37,125 nt of DNA from an uncultured Holdemanella sp. (GTDB lineage: Bacteria > Bacillota_I > Bacilli_A > Erysipelotrichales > Erysipelotrichaceae), in assembly GCF_934754935.1 (NCBI RefSeq), contig NZ_CAKVJB010000025.1, positions 1 to 37,125 on the forward strand. Reading direction: 5' to 3'. Below the pieces are notes generated by a model that saw only the letters and a list, made by a program, of their open reading frames with translations, did no database searches and was not told the origin of the DNA. The translations under genes and the position numbers were made by a program. Shown here piece after piece: positions 16,817 to 25,258 of the stretch (within the stretch, counting starts at the first letter, position 1; every line of letters starts with the position of its first letter).

Positions 16817-16829
16817 GAAATGTGCTTTT
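16804..16829. terminator. bidirectional terminator between the DeoR-family gene and nagA
   Basis: A perfect 11-pair stem (AAAAGCACATT/AATGTGCTTTT, loop GAGA) with T-rich runs on both strands. It includes the end of the regulator gene and lies just beyond the nagA stop. Confidence 0.85.
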
Positions 16830-16834
16830 GTTGA

Positions 16835-17974
16835 CTAGAATGCTTTTGTTCCCTTTGTATAAGTCATTTCAACAGAATAGTCATCATTTAATACAACTAA
16901 ATCTGCATCTTTTCCAGTTTGAATAGATCCCTTACGATCATCTACATTCAACATACGAGCAGGGTTTAATGTACATGCATTGATAGCTGTTTGCCAAGGA
17001 ACCATTGCCTTTTCAACTAAGATACGAAGTCCATCATTGACATGTAATGTACTTCCTGCAAGACCCTTAGTATCTGTTAAGTGAGCACTTCCATCTGGAT
17101 ACAATTCGATTTCGTTTCCACCAAACAATACTTTTGTACCAACTGGCAATCCCTTAACCATCAATGAATCTGTAATCATGATACAGTGATCTGGACCTTT
17201 TGCGGTAAAGTAATCATTTAATGCTTCATAAGTTGAATGGTTACCATCACAAATAATTTCGCCATATACATCTCTATAACGCATTGCAGCACCAACTAAT
17301 CCTGGTTCACGGTGATGGAATTTAGTCATACCATTAAATACGTGAGTCATTGAGTTTGCACCATTCGCAATAGCTAAACGAGCCTGTTCAAAAGTAGCTC
17401 CTGAGTGACCTTGACTACATACAATTCCGTTTGCACGTAAGAATTTAGTTAATTCAAAGTTATCATCATGCTCACAAGCCATAGTCACAATTTTAATTAA
17501 ATTATTAGAAGCTGCTAAATAACGTTTAAATTGTTCTAAATCTGGTTTTACACAATATTGTTCAGGTTGAGCGCCCTTATAAATTTGATCTAAATAAGGT
17601 CCTTCAAAGTGAATACCTAAAATTTCTGCACCTTCATACCCTTCTTCAACAACTTTCGCAACATTTTTAACCGCATTTGTCAAAACTTCTTCAGATTGCG
17701 TAATTGTTGTTGGAAGAATACCTGTAACACCTTCTTTAACGATGTTCTTCATCCAGTTACGAAGACCTTCTTCATTCGCATCATTTGTATCAAATCCATA
17801 AGCACCATGTGTGTGCACATCAATAAATCCAGGAATAATTCGCTTATCTCCATAATCTTCATCCACATCTTTTTGGCCATATGGATAGATATTTACAATC
17901 TTTCCTTCTTCTACTTCAATTTGGGCTGCCAACCAAGTATTTACCACCCAAACTCTTTTACTTTGAATAATCAT
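16835..17974 (-). CDS. nagA: N-acetylglucosamine-6-phosphate deacetylase
   Basis: Removes the acetyl group from GlcNAc-6-phosphate, giving glucosamine-6-phosphate for glycolysis or wall synthesis. The 379-residue amidohydrolase has the metal-binding HTH (H54, H56), the glutamate in GIHFEGPYL (E124), histidines in CSQGHSGAT (H190) and THVFNGM (H211), and the catalytic aspartate in MITDS (D269). Length and motifs are normal for Gram-positive NagA. A GGAGGAA ribosome site precedes the ATG, and a TATAAT box (18003-17998) lies upstream with a weak -35. No nagB follows; the gene is alone between a terminator and a divergent promoter. Confidence 0.97.
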   Translation of the reverse strand: MIIQSKRVWVVNTWLAAQIEVEEGKIVNIYPYGQKDVDEDYGDKRIIPGFIDVHTHGAYGFDTNDANEEGLRNWMKNIVKEGVTGILPTTITQSEEVLTNAVKNVAKVVEEGYEGAEILGIHFEGPYLDQIYKGAQPEQYCVKPDLEQFKRYLAASNNLIKIVTMACEHDDNFELTKFLRANGIVCSQGHSGATFEQARLAIANGANSMTHVFNGMTKFHHREPGLVGAAMRYRDVYGEIICDGNHSTYEALNDYFTAKGPDHCIMITDSLMVKGLPVGTKVLFGGNEIELYPDGSAHLTDTKGLAGSTLHVNDGLRILVEKAMVPWQTAINACTLNPARMLNVDDRKGSIQTGKDADLVVLNDDYSVEMTYTKGTKAF

Positions 17975-18085
17975 ATCGACAATTCCTCCTAGTTATTATT
18001 ATACTCTTAAAAAAAGAAAACACTTACACTTTTTAGTATACTTTTTATAATTTTTATTCAAAAAATGTAAAAACGTGCAAATAAA

Positions 18086-18114
18086 TAGACATATCTAATA
18101 AATAATTCTATAAT
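18086..18114 (+). promoter_or_regulatory. promoter of the flavodiiron gene
   Basis: TAGACA (18086-18091), 17 bases, perfect TATAAT (18109-18114); the transcription start is expected near 18121, ahead of an AGAGGTG ribosome site. A strong sigma-A-type promoter. The 160-base gap before this gene otherwise holds only the divergent nagA promoter. Confidence 0.85.
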
Positions 18115-18134
18115 AAAGAAAGAGGTGAATCAAA

Positions 18135-19328
18135 ATGAAAAGAGCTAAAAAAATTATTGATAACGTATACTGGGTCGGAGTTAGAGACTTAAACAACCGC
18201 CACTTCCATGGTGATTTATATCCTATTGATGAAGGATGTACATACAATGCTTATTTAGTGGTAGATGATGAAGTTACATTATTCGATACAGTCGAAGAAG
18301 AATTTACAGAAGAACTATTAGAAAGAGTTGAATCTGTACTGCAAGGAAGAGAAATTGACAACATCGTTGTTCAACATACAGAACCGGATCATTCGGGTGG
18401 ATTTAAAAAAGTCTATGCCAAATATCCAAATGCGAAAGTCTACGCATCTATTTCAGGTAAGAAAAATATGATCGAACAATACTTTGATCAAGTCCCTTAT
18501 CAAGTTGTTAAGACAAACGATACGATCAATACAGGAAAATATGATTTTGTCTTTGTCGAAATGCAGATGATTCATTGGCCAGACAACATGTTGACATATT
18601 GTCCACAATTAAAGACCGTATTCTCAAATGATGCCTTTGGACAACATATTGTAAACTTTAACTTAACGGATGAAGGACTAGATAAAGCTTATTGTTTAAA
18701 ACAAGCCAAAGAATACTTTGCGAATATTGTTTTACCATATACAACACCAGTACAAGCTAAATTAAACTTAATTCTAGGTATGAATTTAGATATTGAATAC
18801 ATCATGCCTGCTCATGGTATCATCTGGAAAGACTATATTGGTGATATCCTTGAAACATATAAAGGTATCGCCGCTCAAAAAACAGAAAATAAAGCCGTTA
18901 TCGTATATGAATCTGTATGGAAACATACACAACAGATTGCTGAAAGTCTAGCTGAAGGATTTAGTGATGCTGGTATGGATGTCAAAGTCTATAAATTATC
19001 GGATACAAAATCAAGTATTGTCATGCGCGAAATCATGGATGCTAAAGTCGTATGTATTGGATCAGGTACATATAATAATGTCATGGCACCAAGTGTTGCA
19101 GCTTTCCTTGAACACATTCGTCCATGTAAATTTAAGCACAAAAAAGGGTTGGCCTTTGCCGCATATGGATGGTTTAACCAAGTTGCCAAGGAAATCGATA
19201 CTAGAATGCAACAATCTGGTATTGAATCTTGTCACGATGTCATCAATCAATGTTACACACCAAGTGATGATCAATTAGAAGATTACTACAATATCGCTCA
19301 AGAAATCGCAAAAAATTGCCAGGAATAA
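18135..19328 (+). CDS. fprA: flavodiiron protein (A-type flavoprotein)
   Basis: A cytosolic enzyme that reduces oxygen to water and/or nitric oxide to nitrous oxide, protecting anaerobes. The 397-residue protein has an N-terminal beta-lactamase-like diiron domain with HTEPDH (H81, E83, D85, H86), H147 in MIHWPD, D166 in SNDAFGQH and H227 in MPAHG, so all iron ligands are present. A flavodoxin domain follows from about 254 (VIVYESVWKHTQQIAESLAEG) for FMN. There is no extra rubredoxin module, so a separate electron donor is needed; none is encoded nearby. Driven by a strong promoter and closed by its own terminator, it is a single-gene unit. Confidence 0.97.
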   Translation: MKRAKKIIDNVYWVGVRDLNNRHFHGDLYPIDEGCTYNAYLVVDDEVTLFDTVEEEFTEELLERVESVLQGREIDNIVVQHTEPDHSGGFKKVYAKYPNAKVYASISGKKNMIEQYFDQVPYQVVKTNDTINTGKYDFVFVEMQMIHWPDNMLTYCPQLKTVFSNDAFGQHIVNFNLTDEGLDKAYCLKQAKEYFANIVLPYTTPVQAKLNLILGMNLDIEYIMPAHGIIWKDYIGDILETYKGIAAQKTENKAVIVYESVWKHTQQIAESLAEGFSDAGMDVKVYKLSDTKSSIVMREIMDAKVVCIGSGTYNNVMAPSVAAFLEHIRPCKFKHKKGLAFAAYGWFNQVAKEIDTRMQQSGIESCHDVINQCYTPSDDQLEDYYNIAQEIAKNCQE

Positions 19329-19342
19329 TTTCCTGGCCTTTT
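19318..19342 (+). terminator. terminator of the flavodiiron gene
   Basis: Perfect 8-pair stem GCCAGGAA/TTCCTGGC with a TAAT loop that holds the stop codon, followed by CTTTTT on the plus strand. Confidence 0.9.
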
Positions 19343-20649
19343 TAATCTAAATTCACATGTGAGTTGGGCAATAATCTGAGTCCTTTAGGAATCTTATTTT
19401 TGATTTGTCTTCCATCACTTTTGCCAAAACCAAACGGATGCCCCTTAAAACACACAGCTACATACCCTTTTTCACATTCCTTCTGTAAAACTTCTCCATG
19501 CATAAAAAGATCCATTTCTTCTAGAGTTACATCCACTTTTCTTTTATAATCAAAATCCGCAACCATATAAAAAGAATGACTTGGCTCAAAACGATTCTTA
19601 ATGACATCCCCCAAATATACGCCTTGACGCAATACTTTTACTTTCTTAAAATCTACAAATGGAACATCCATCCCATATACACGATCTTTATCGATATAGT
19701 AATAGTTTGGCAATGTATTCAATTGTTCCTTCAAAAACTTTTCACTTACTTTATCAATTTTCTTAGTCTTTAAAACAGGAAGTTTACCTGCAACACCAGA
19801 TTGTTTCTTGAATTTCGCAATGAAATGACCTTCACCGCCATCCATCGGAAATATACGACGAACATTTAAATCTTTAAATCCTTTTCTTCCCCACAAAACA
19901 TTTGGATCTACAAGTTTAATATCTTCATGTTTTTCTAAGAAAGATAAAACAACATCTTCATCTTCTTCTAAAGCATATGTACAAGTTGAATACACCAAAG
20001 TACCACCCGGTTTCAACATGGAATAGGCATATTCTAAGATTTCTTTTTGGCGAGCTGCACAAAGCTCAATATTTTCAATACTCCAATGATTCAAGGCAAT
20101 ATCATGCTTTTTGATCATACCCTCACCACTACATGGAGCATCTACTAATATCTTATCGAAACAAGCATCAAACACTTTCGTAAGCTTATCTACACTCGAA
20201 TTGGTTACAGCTACATTTTTAACACCCATACGCTCTATATTGGATAAAAGAATTTGTGCTCTTTTCGCATCGATTTCATTCGATACTAAATACCCACTTT
20301 TTAGATGAGAAGCAATCTGCGTACTCTTTCCACCAGGAGCTGCACATAAATCTAATACATAATCATCTTCTTGCACATCTAAAATTTCAACGGCACTCGA
20401 TGCACTTGGTTCTTGTAGATAGAAACATCCACAAATATGATAAGGATGATTACCCAAGGGTTTATCTACATAATAGCTTTCCTTACAAAATTGACTTGGA
20501 CTTTCTAAATGATCAAATTCATTGATTTCTGCCTTTTTTAAATTAATACGCATACCACGATATAAAGGTTTTGATAAAGAATTGATATATGCATCATATT
20601 CATCTTTTAATAATTCCTTCATTCGCGAAAAATACATTTCTTGACTCAT
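19342..20649 (-). CDS. RsmF/NOL1-type rRNA m5C methyltransferase
   Basis: A SAM-dependent enzyme that puts a methyl group on C5 of a cytosine in 16S rRNA (RsmF/YebU type). The 435-residue protein has the SAM-binding LDLCAAPGGKSTQIAS, the DAPCSGEGM motif whose cysteine helps release the product, and the catalytic cysteine in VYSTCTY. After about 300 comes a C-terminal part with a PUA-like RNA-binding end (QIKNKIPKGLRLLPNS). Its start overlaps the M23 peptidase stop by 4 bases (ATGA), so the two are co-translated. The exact target base cannot be told from sequence. Confidence 0.93.
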   Translation of the reverse strand: MSQEMYFSRMKELLKDEYDAYINSLSKPLYRGMRINLKKAEINEFDHLESPSQFCKESYYVDKPLGNHPYHICGCFYLQEPSASSAVEILDVQEDDYVLDLCAAPGGKSTQIASHLKSGYLVSNEIDAKRAQILLSNIERMGVKNVAVTNSSVDKLTKVFDACFDKILVDAPCSGEGMIKKHDIALNHWSIENIELCAARQKEILEYAYSMLKPGGTLVYSTCTYALEEDEDVVLSFLEKHEDIKLVDPNVLWGRKGFKDLNVRRIFPMDGGEGHFIAKFKKQSGVAGKLPVLKTKKIDKVSEKFLKEQLNTLPNYYYIDKDRVYGMDVPFVDFKKVKVLRQGVYLGDVIKNRFEPSHSFYMVADFDYKRKVDVTLEEMDLFMHGEVLQKECEKGYVAVCFKGHPFGFGKSDGRQIKNKIPKGLRLLPNSHVNLD

Positions 20650-21833
20650 AAACCCTCCAAAACTATCTCAGGATCTATACGACACGCATAGTCTGAGCAT
20701 GTTGCAGCTTTATTAAAACCGCAACCAAAAGAAAAATCAGCACCGCTGTTTCTAAAATATTCTACAGTCGAATTCAAATCTTGCTTTAACTCAAACACCT
20801 CTATATGTGTATGAGGACCCGTTGAATTACCACTGTTTCCGCTTTTCGCTATAACTGTTTTTTGACTGACTTGCTGGCCACTTGTTACATAGATTTCACT
20901 AGACAAATGCGCATAACTAACTGCATATAGCTGATTGTTGACGGCTACCACCATACAAATCGAATTACCAGCTCCACTTGGCCATCCACACATATTCCCA
21001 AGATATCCATTATTTGATTCTACAGGTGCATGCGCATACAATACGATACCGTTGGCAACTGCTAGTACATCACTATACATTGCGCTTGCGATATCCAATC
21101 CCAAATGAAGACTTCCATCTGGATATGACCAGCATCTAGCACTGATTGTACCATTTTCGACCGGATTTTGCCAAAAAGAACTATATGTATCAATCGCATA
21201 ATTACCATCAACCAAACAAGACATGCCATTGTTTTCTAAAATTTCATAGCCGCCATATGCAGGTAAAGCCTCACTTCCAGCAATCATCGAATCTTGATTA
21301 AACGAAGACGAATCATCAAAATGACTCAAGCTCGAAAAGCGCGAAAATAAACGCTTTTGACAATTGTCTAAACGAGTTAAATAAGATTCATACAAATCAA
21401 GCTTATGTTTATTCTTTTTCCATTGTTTCTTACTTTTCAAATATTGAATCTGACTACGCTTATATTCATTGAAGCATTTCGTTAAATCCTTATCGATCCA
21501 ATAGGATTGAAACATCAAATCTTGTTTTTGAATAGAAACCAAATCCAAACTATACTCCAGCTTTTTGAGTTCATAATAATTCTTTTTTTGTTTATAAGAT
21601 GATTTAAGATCCTCTAATTTTTGACTTTGAGAATCCATTCTACAATTCAAATCCACTTGTTCATTTTGAATCGCATTTGAAACATCTCTACATTTTAAAG
21701 ACAAAAAGCTAGCCTTATCCTGATCAACCACTTCTACTTTTGATTCAATATTTGAAACTAACATTTCATAATCTGGTACATTCAGTGTTTGAAGTCCAAT
21801 AAAAAAACAGACAAAAAGAGATATATATTTCAT
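20646..21833 (-). CDS. M23 (LytM) endopeptidase with coiled coil
   Basis: An exported protein of 395 residues that would cut peptidoglycan cross-bridges or stems. Residues 1-17 form a signal peptide-like segment (MKYISLFVCFFIGLQTL). About 25-170 is a coiled coil, as in EnvC-like M23 proteins. The LytM domain at about 205-375 has the zinc ligands H243 and D247 (HLGLD), H309 (YAHLSS), and H341/H343 (HTHIEV), so it looks active. It starts behind AGAAGGAG, 39 bases after the O-antigen-ligase-like gene, and overlaps the methyltransferase start. The coiled coil suggests control by a membrane partner. Confidence 0.92.
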   Translation of the reverse strand: MKYISLFVCFFIGLQTLNVPDYEMLVSNIESKVEVVDQDKASFLSLKCRDVSNAIQNEQVDLNCRMDSQSQKLEDLKSSYKQKKNYYELKKLEYSLDLVSIQKQDLMFQSYWIDKDLTKCFNEYKRSQIQYLKSKKQWKKNKHKLDLYESYLTRLDNCQKRLFSRFSSLSHFDDSSSFNQDSMIAGSEALPAYGGYEILENNGMSCLVDGNYAIDTYSSFWQNPVENGTISARCWSYPDGSLHLGLDIASAMYSDVLAVANGIVLYAHAPVESNNGYLGNMCGWPSGAGNSICMVVAVNNQLYAVSYAHLSSEIYVTSGQQVSQKTVIAKSGNSGNSTGPHTHIEVFELKQDLNSTVEYFRNSGADFSFGCGFNKAATCSDYACRIDPEIVLEGL

Positions 21834-21872
21834 AAAACTCCTTCTACTGTCTGTCTTCTAAATTCATTGTAT

Positions 21873-23006
21873 TTATTTTTCTTTGTACATGCAAGCACTA
21901 TTTAAAATAATAAAACATAAAGTTCCTGTCGCAACAATATTGAGCGTGCAATCTAACAATCCATAAATCAATACGATCGCAATAAAACACATCATCATGC
22001 CAAATAAAGCTGGATTTTCTTTTCTTGTATTTGAAGTAAAGATTTCTTTATTTAACACAAAAGTATAAGCTAGTACAAGAATTGTACCAACAACACCATA
22101 CGATAAAATAGAATCGATATAAATATTATGCGCATGCGGTGCCTTATGACCATGCACCAAAGGATAAAACTTTTTATATGTCTGTGGTCCCCATCCAAAA
22201 AGTGGATACATAGAAATACATATAAATGCTGTCTTCCAAATCTTGATACGAGAGGCAAACGTAGACATATCACTAATTCTAGGAATCAATGTAGGCTTCA
22301 AGAAAACCAAGCCACATACACATAACTCCAATATAATAGATGTAATAAATAATTTCTTCCAACGCACACAATATAAAAAGATGGGAAAGATTAGTACAAA
22401 AGGTAAGAGTGCTGTTCTAGATCCTGTTAGATATAGTACAAAGAAGTTAAATAATGCCACAATAAAATAGCCAATCTTACAAAGAACATTGTCATTTTTC
22501 ACAAAACGATACATGCACATCACGCATACAAAATCAATGACCATCGCATAAATGTTCGCATTCATAAATGTCGATGTAATTCTTCGTTTTGGTGAATTAA
22601 AGATATGGAATTCTAAGAAGGTTCTTCCATTCGCAATTGAAATTTGATTAAATTGATACAATCCATAAATAGCCGCAAAAATAGATAGAACAATAATTAA
22701 ATCACACATCTTTTCAAAAGTGTTTTTTGTGATGCTTGATCGATAATAAGCGCCATATAAACCAATCAACACAAATAACAATGTATTGCCAAAACCATTC
22801 CAGTTTGAATATAAAATCGTAACAATCAATTCCAATCCGATAAAACCATATAAAAAAATGGCTCCCGTTTGATTTTTTATGGCATCCACTAATTTATGGC
22901 GACAAAAAGCTTGTATTAATATGCATATGATTCCAACGCTGGCAACTTGATAAGGCAAAAAAAGAAAACATGTCGCCAACAATATCATTTTTTCATCTAA
23001 ATTCAT
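21873..23006 (-). CDS. O-antigen ligase/polymerase family membrane protein
   Basis: A polytopic protein of 377 residues with about ten membrane helices. The Wzy_C/WaaL-type loop includes YLTGSRTALLPF, FGWGPQTYKKFYP and the family motif PHAHNIYIDSILSYGVVG. In Gram-positives such proteins polymerise or attach cell-surface polysaccharides or teichoic acid-like glycans; the acceptor is unknown here, and no glycosyltransferases are adjacent. The ATG at 23006 is chosen because GGGAG lies just ahead; a longer reading from 23054 would begin inside the tRNA terminator. It leads the small group with the M23 peptidase and the methyltransferase. Confidence 0.9.
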   Translation of the reverse strand: MNLDEKMILLATCFLFLPYQVASVGIICILIQAFCRHKLVDAIKNQTGAIFLYGFIGLELIVTILYSNWNGFGNTLLFVLIGLYGAYYRSSITKNTFEKMCDLIIVLSIFAAIYGLYQFNQISIANGRTFLEFHIFNSPKRRITSTFMNANIYAMVIDFVCVMCMYRFVKNDNVLCKIGYFIVALFNFFVLYLTGSRTALLPFVLIFPIFLYCVRWKKLFITSIILELCVCGLVFLKPTLIPRISDMSTFASRIKIWKTAFICISMYPLFGWGPQTYKKFYPLVHGHKAPHAHNIYIDSILSYGVVGTILVLAYTFVLNKEIFTSNTRKENPALFGMMMCFIAIVLIYGLLDCTLNIVATGTLCFIILNSACMYKEK

Positions 23007-23020
23007 AGACTCTCCCTTCA

Positions 23021-23046
23021 AAAAAAGAAGCTGGATAAACCAGCTT
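23021..23046 (-). terminator. terminator after tRNA-Thr
   Basis: Stem AAGCTGG/CCAGCTT (23028-23046, 5-base loop) followed on the minus strand by CTTTTTTT, just beyond the tRNA 3' end. Confidence 0.85.
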
Positions 23047-23058
23047 GATTTCAAATCA

Positions 23059-23133
23059 TGGTGCCGACTATCGGATTTGAACCAATGACCTACGCGTTAC
23101 GAGTGCGTTGCACTACCACTGTGCTAAGTCGGC
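23059..23133 (-). tRNA. tRNA-Thr (anticodon CGT)
   Basis: 75 bases on the minus strand including encoded CCA. The acceptor stem GCCGACT pairs with AGTCGGC, the D arm is GCAC...GTGC, the anticodon loop is CTCGTAA (anticodon CGT, reading ACG) and the T loop is TTCAAAT. The anticodon stem ACGCA/CGCGT has one A-C mismatch at the loop-closing pair. It follows the coiled-coil gene by 33 bases. Confidence 0.95.
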
Positions 23134-23137
23134 ATTT

Positions 23138-23167
23138 AGACTACCCATTAAGGATAGTCTTTTTTTC
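23138..23167. other. hairpin with T-run between the coiled-coil gene and tRNA-Thr
   Basis: A 9-pair stem (23138-23146 with 23152-23160, 5-base loop). On the plus strand it has one C-A mismatch but a 7-T run follows; on the minus strand the stem is fully paired through a G-T pair but has no T-run. It may be a minus-strand processing hairpin or a plus-strand terminator against antisense reading. Confidence 0.6.
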
Positions 23168-24429
23168 TAAGATTGTAAAGCAGCAATTTGTTGCTGATAA
23201 TATGCGATTTGTTGCTGCAAAGAATACAACATTTCATTGTTTGTATCAATTTGAGATTGAATCTGTGAACGATCTTCATCAGATGCATTTGCCAAATCTG
23301 ATTCTAAACTCTGTGCATATTGCGCATATGTATCGTATTCTTGCTGCAAACTATTTAAAGTAGCTTGATACTCTTGAACTTTTGAAGCATTATCTGCCTT
23401 CTTCTGCTCCTCTTCTTGTTGAGCCTTTTCTTGAGCTGCCGTCTTTAATTCAGCTTGTTCCTTACATAAATCAATAAAATCTTTTCCCGTTTTTGATTTT
23501 GATAAAGAATCCACTTCCTTTTTCAAACTCTTTGATAAAGAACTATAAACCGACTGCATATCGGCAACAGCCATCTTTTCTTCATCGGATTTCGCATCCC
23601 ATCCATTTAATAAATCAACAATCTGTTGATAAGCTGGAAGCTTTACTTCCTCTTTTGTCTGTTGAAGTTCTTTGACTTCCTTTAATAAAGATTTATAAGA
23701 CTTACCTGTTTGTTCTTTAAAATATTCATTAATGGAAATTTTCTGTTTGTCTAAAAGCTTTTTATAACCCGAATTTAAGTCGATTAGTTCTAGCTTTTCA
23801 GCATCCGACATCATATTATCTCCATACTCATCCGCATACGATACTAACTTGTCATATGTTTTTTGTTGAGATGGTGAAACAATATTTTGTGGATCATAAA
23901 CCAATACTTTATATGAATATACACCTAAAGCAGCTACACCTAATAAAATAAATCCTAAAATAATCTTTGTGATTTTACTCATAGGTTTCTTTTTCTTTGA
24001 TTTCTTATCTTTAGGCTTCTCTTCTTTTTTAGGCTTTTCTTTGTTTTCCTTGTTTTCTTTTATTTTTTTTACTTGCGAAGGTAATAATTCATCATCATCA
24101 TTTGACATATCTTGTAACATTGTATGAACAAGATCTAAGGCATCATTAGACTGCTCATTTTCAATCGATGAAGTTGTAAAATCATCATCCATATGCTGCA
24201 AGTCTGCTTTGTTTTCTTCATAAAAGCGCTCTTCTTCGGCAATTGTTTTTTGTCCACGCTCTTTTCGAAGCATATCCAATGCAGAAGACATTGTCTTTTC
24301 AGCCATTCTTCTTTCAGCTTCCGTCATCTGATGAACCTCTTTAGGCTTTTTCAATTCTTCGTTATATTCTATTTTTTTATCCAAAAGTGCTTTTGAATAA
24401 GCATCTATATTCTTATCTTTTTTACTCAT
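23167..24429 (-). CDS. single-pass coiled-coil membrane protein
   Basis: 420 residues with three parts: a charged cytosolic region (1-150: helical, acidic around 80-115, then a lysine-rich stretch around 120-150); one membrane helix (about 155-175); and an outer region with two helical repeats containing the similar phrases KLVSYADEYG...SDAEKL and QIVDLLNGWD...SDEEKM. It ends in a Gln/Ala-rich coiled coil (350-420). I recognise no family. The layout recalls cell-division or wall-associated scaffolds such as MapZ, but no MapZ motif is seen, so this is only a shape resemblance. It starts 36 bases after the SagB-type gene; a TGTTAAAAT extended -10 in between could give it a separate promoter. 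Confidence 0.8.
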   Translation of the reverse strand: MSKKDKNIDAYSKALLDKKIEYNEELKKPKEVHQMTEAERRMAEKTMSSALDMLRKERGQKTIAEEERFYEENKADLQHMDDDFTTSSIENEQSNDALDLVHTMLQDMSNDDDELLPSQVKKIKENKENKEKPKKEEKPKDKKSKKKKPMSKITKIILGFILLGVAALGVYSYKVLVYDPQNIVSPSQQKTYDKLVSYADEYGDNMMSDAEKLELIDLNSGYKKLLDKQKISINEYFKEQTGKSYKSLLKEVKELQQTKEEVKLPAYQQIVDLLNGWDAKSDEEKMAVADMQSVYSSLSKSLKKEVDSLSKSKTGKDFIDLCKEQAELKTAAQEKAQQEEEQKKADNASKVQEYQATLNSLQQEYDTYAQYAQSLESDLANASDEDRSQIQSQIDTNNEMLYSLQQQIAYYQQQIAALQS

Positions 24430-24465
24430 AATATATTTTCCTTAGTTCCAATTTATTTTAACACA

Positions 24466-25245
24466 TTATAAGCCTTCTTTTTCAACAAATTCATAAAAAG
24501 ATTTTTCTTTCGCAAAATCCTCTGGATTCACCTTTCCAACTGGCTGAGAATAAATAATAAATTCATTTTCGCCATCCAATTCAAACATTTCATCACAAAT
24601 TGATGTCACACAAGCACCAATTCCACAAGTGCCTAAGCCAATACTTGTACTTGCCAAATAGATATTTTCACCCACATGACCAAGATCCACTAATGCGATT
24701 CGATGGGCAAGATGTCCATAGCGCCATTCAGTTCGGTATGGTATGTAGCTAAAATAGAAAATCACATTGGCTTTTAAAGCCCATAATTGATCACACAAGG
24801 AAGATGCCAAAACATCCGACACTTTATCAATCGGATTCAAATATTCAATACGATGTTCCATAGGCAAATAATGATAGGTTCCAGGAGTTAATCCTTCTAC
24901 ATTTTGACATACAAAATAAAGTTCAAAACCATGACGAGCACCGCCAGAAGGTACTGTACGCAAAGTCGCATACTTTTTGCCACGAATTTGTTTCACACCT
25001 TGACAAGTCCAAAGAATATAAGAAAGTTCTAACAAAGACATTGGCTCTTGCGTATACACACGACTACTATGACGTGTGTTGATAATATCTAGAAAGTTTG
25101 AACAAATTTGTAACGCATCAAAATTTTTAGGAAGTTTGATTGATTCCTTTCGCATTGCCTCTTTTACTAAAGGTGGTTGTGGAAGTTTTTTATCTTGATC
25201 CGATTCAAATTCTTCCACATCATATTTTAATTCTGAATAATCCAT
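24466..25245 (-). CDS. SagB-type nitroreductase-family oxidoreductase
   Basis: An FMN-dependent enzyme of the SagB/ThcOx branch of the nitroreductase family, 259 residues. Seen: IINTRHSSRVYTQEPMSLLELSYILW, TVPSGGARHGFELYFV, and the C-terminal GENIYLASTSIGLGTCGIGA. SagB proteins oxidise azolines in thiazole/oxazole-modified peptides, but many stand-alone members have other, unknown substrates. No cyclodehydratase or precursor peptide is found nearby, so a peptide role is not supported. It is the last gene of the LRR-VWA-MoxR operon, 13 bases after the ATPase gene. Confidence 0.9.
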   Translation of the reverse strand: MDYSELKYDVEEFESDQDKKLPQPPLVKEAMRKESIKLPKNFDALQICSNFLDIINTRHSSRVYTQEPMSLLELSYILWTCQGVKQIRGKKYATLRTVPSGGARHGFELYFVCQNVEGLTPGTYHYLPMEHRIEYLNPIDKVSDVLASSLCDQLWALKANVIFYFSYIPYRTEWRYGHLAHRIALVDLGHVGENIYLASTSIGLGTCGIGACVTSICDEMFELDGENEFIIYSQPVGKVNPEDFAKEKSFYEFVEKEGL

Positions 25246-25258
25246 ACTATTCCTTTCT

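Noticed and set aside
21840..21870. Seven-codon leader peptide (MNLEDRQ) ahead of the M23 gene
   Set aside because: It lacks a ribosome site and attenuator-like hairpins; probably chance.
24466..25245. Thiazole/oxazole-modified peptide cluster
   Set aside because: Only a SagB-type oxidoreductase is present; no cyclodehydratase, docking protein or precursor peptide is found nearby.
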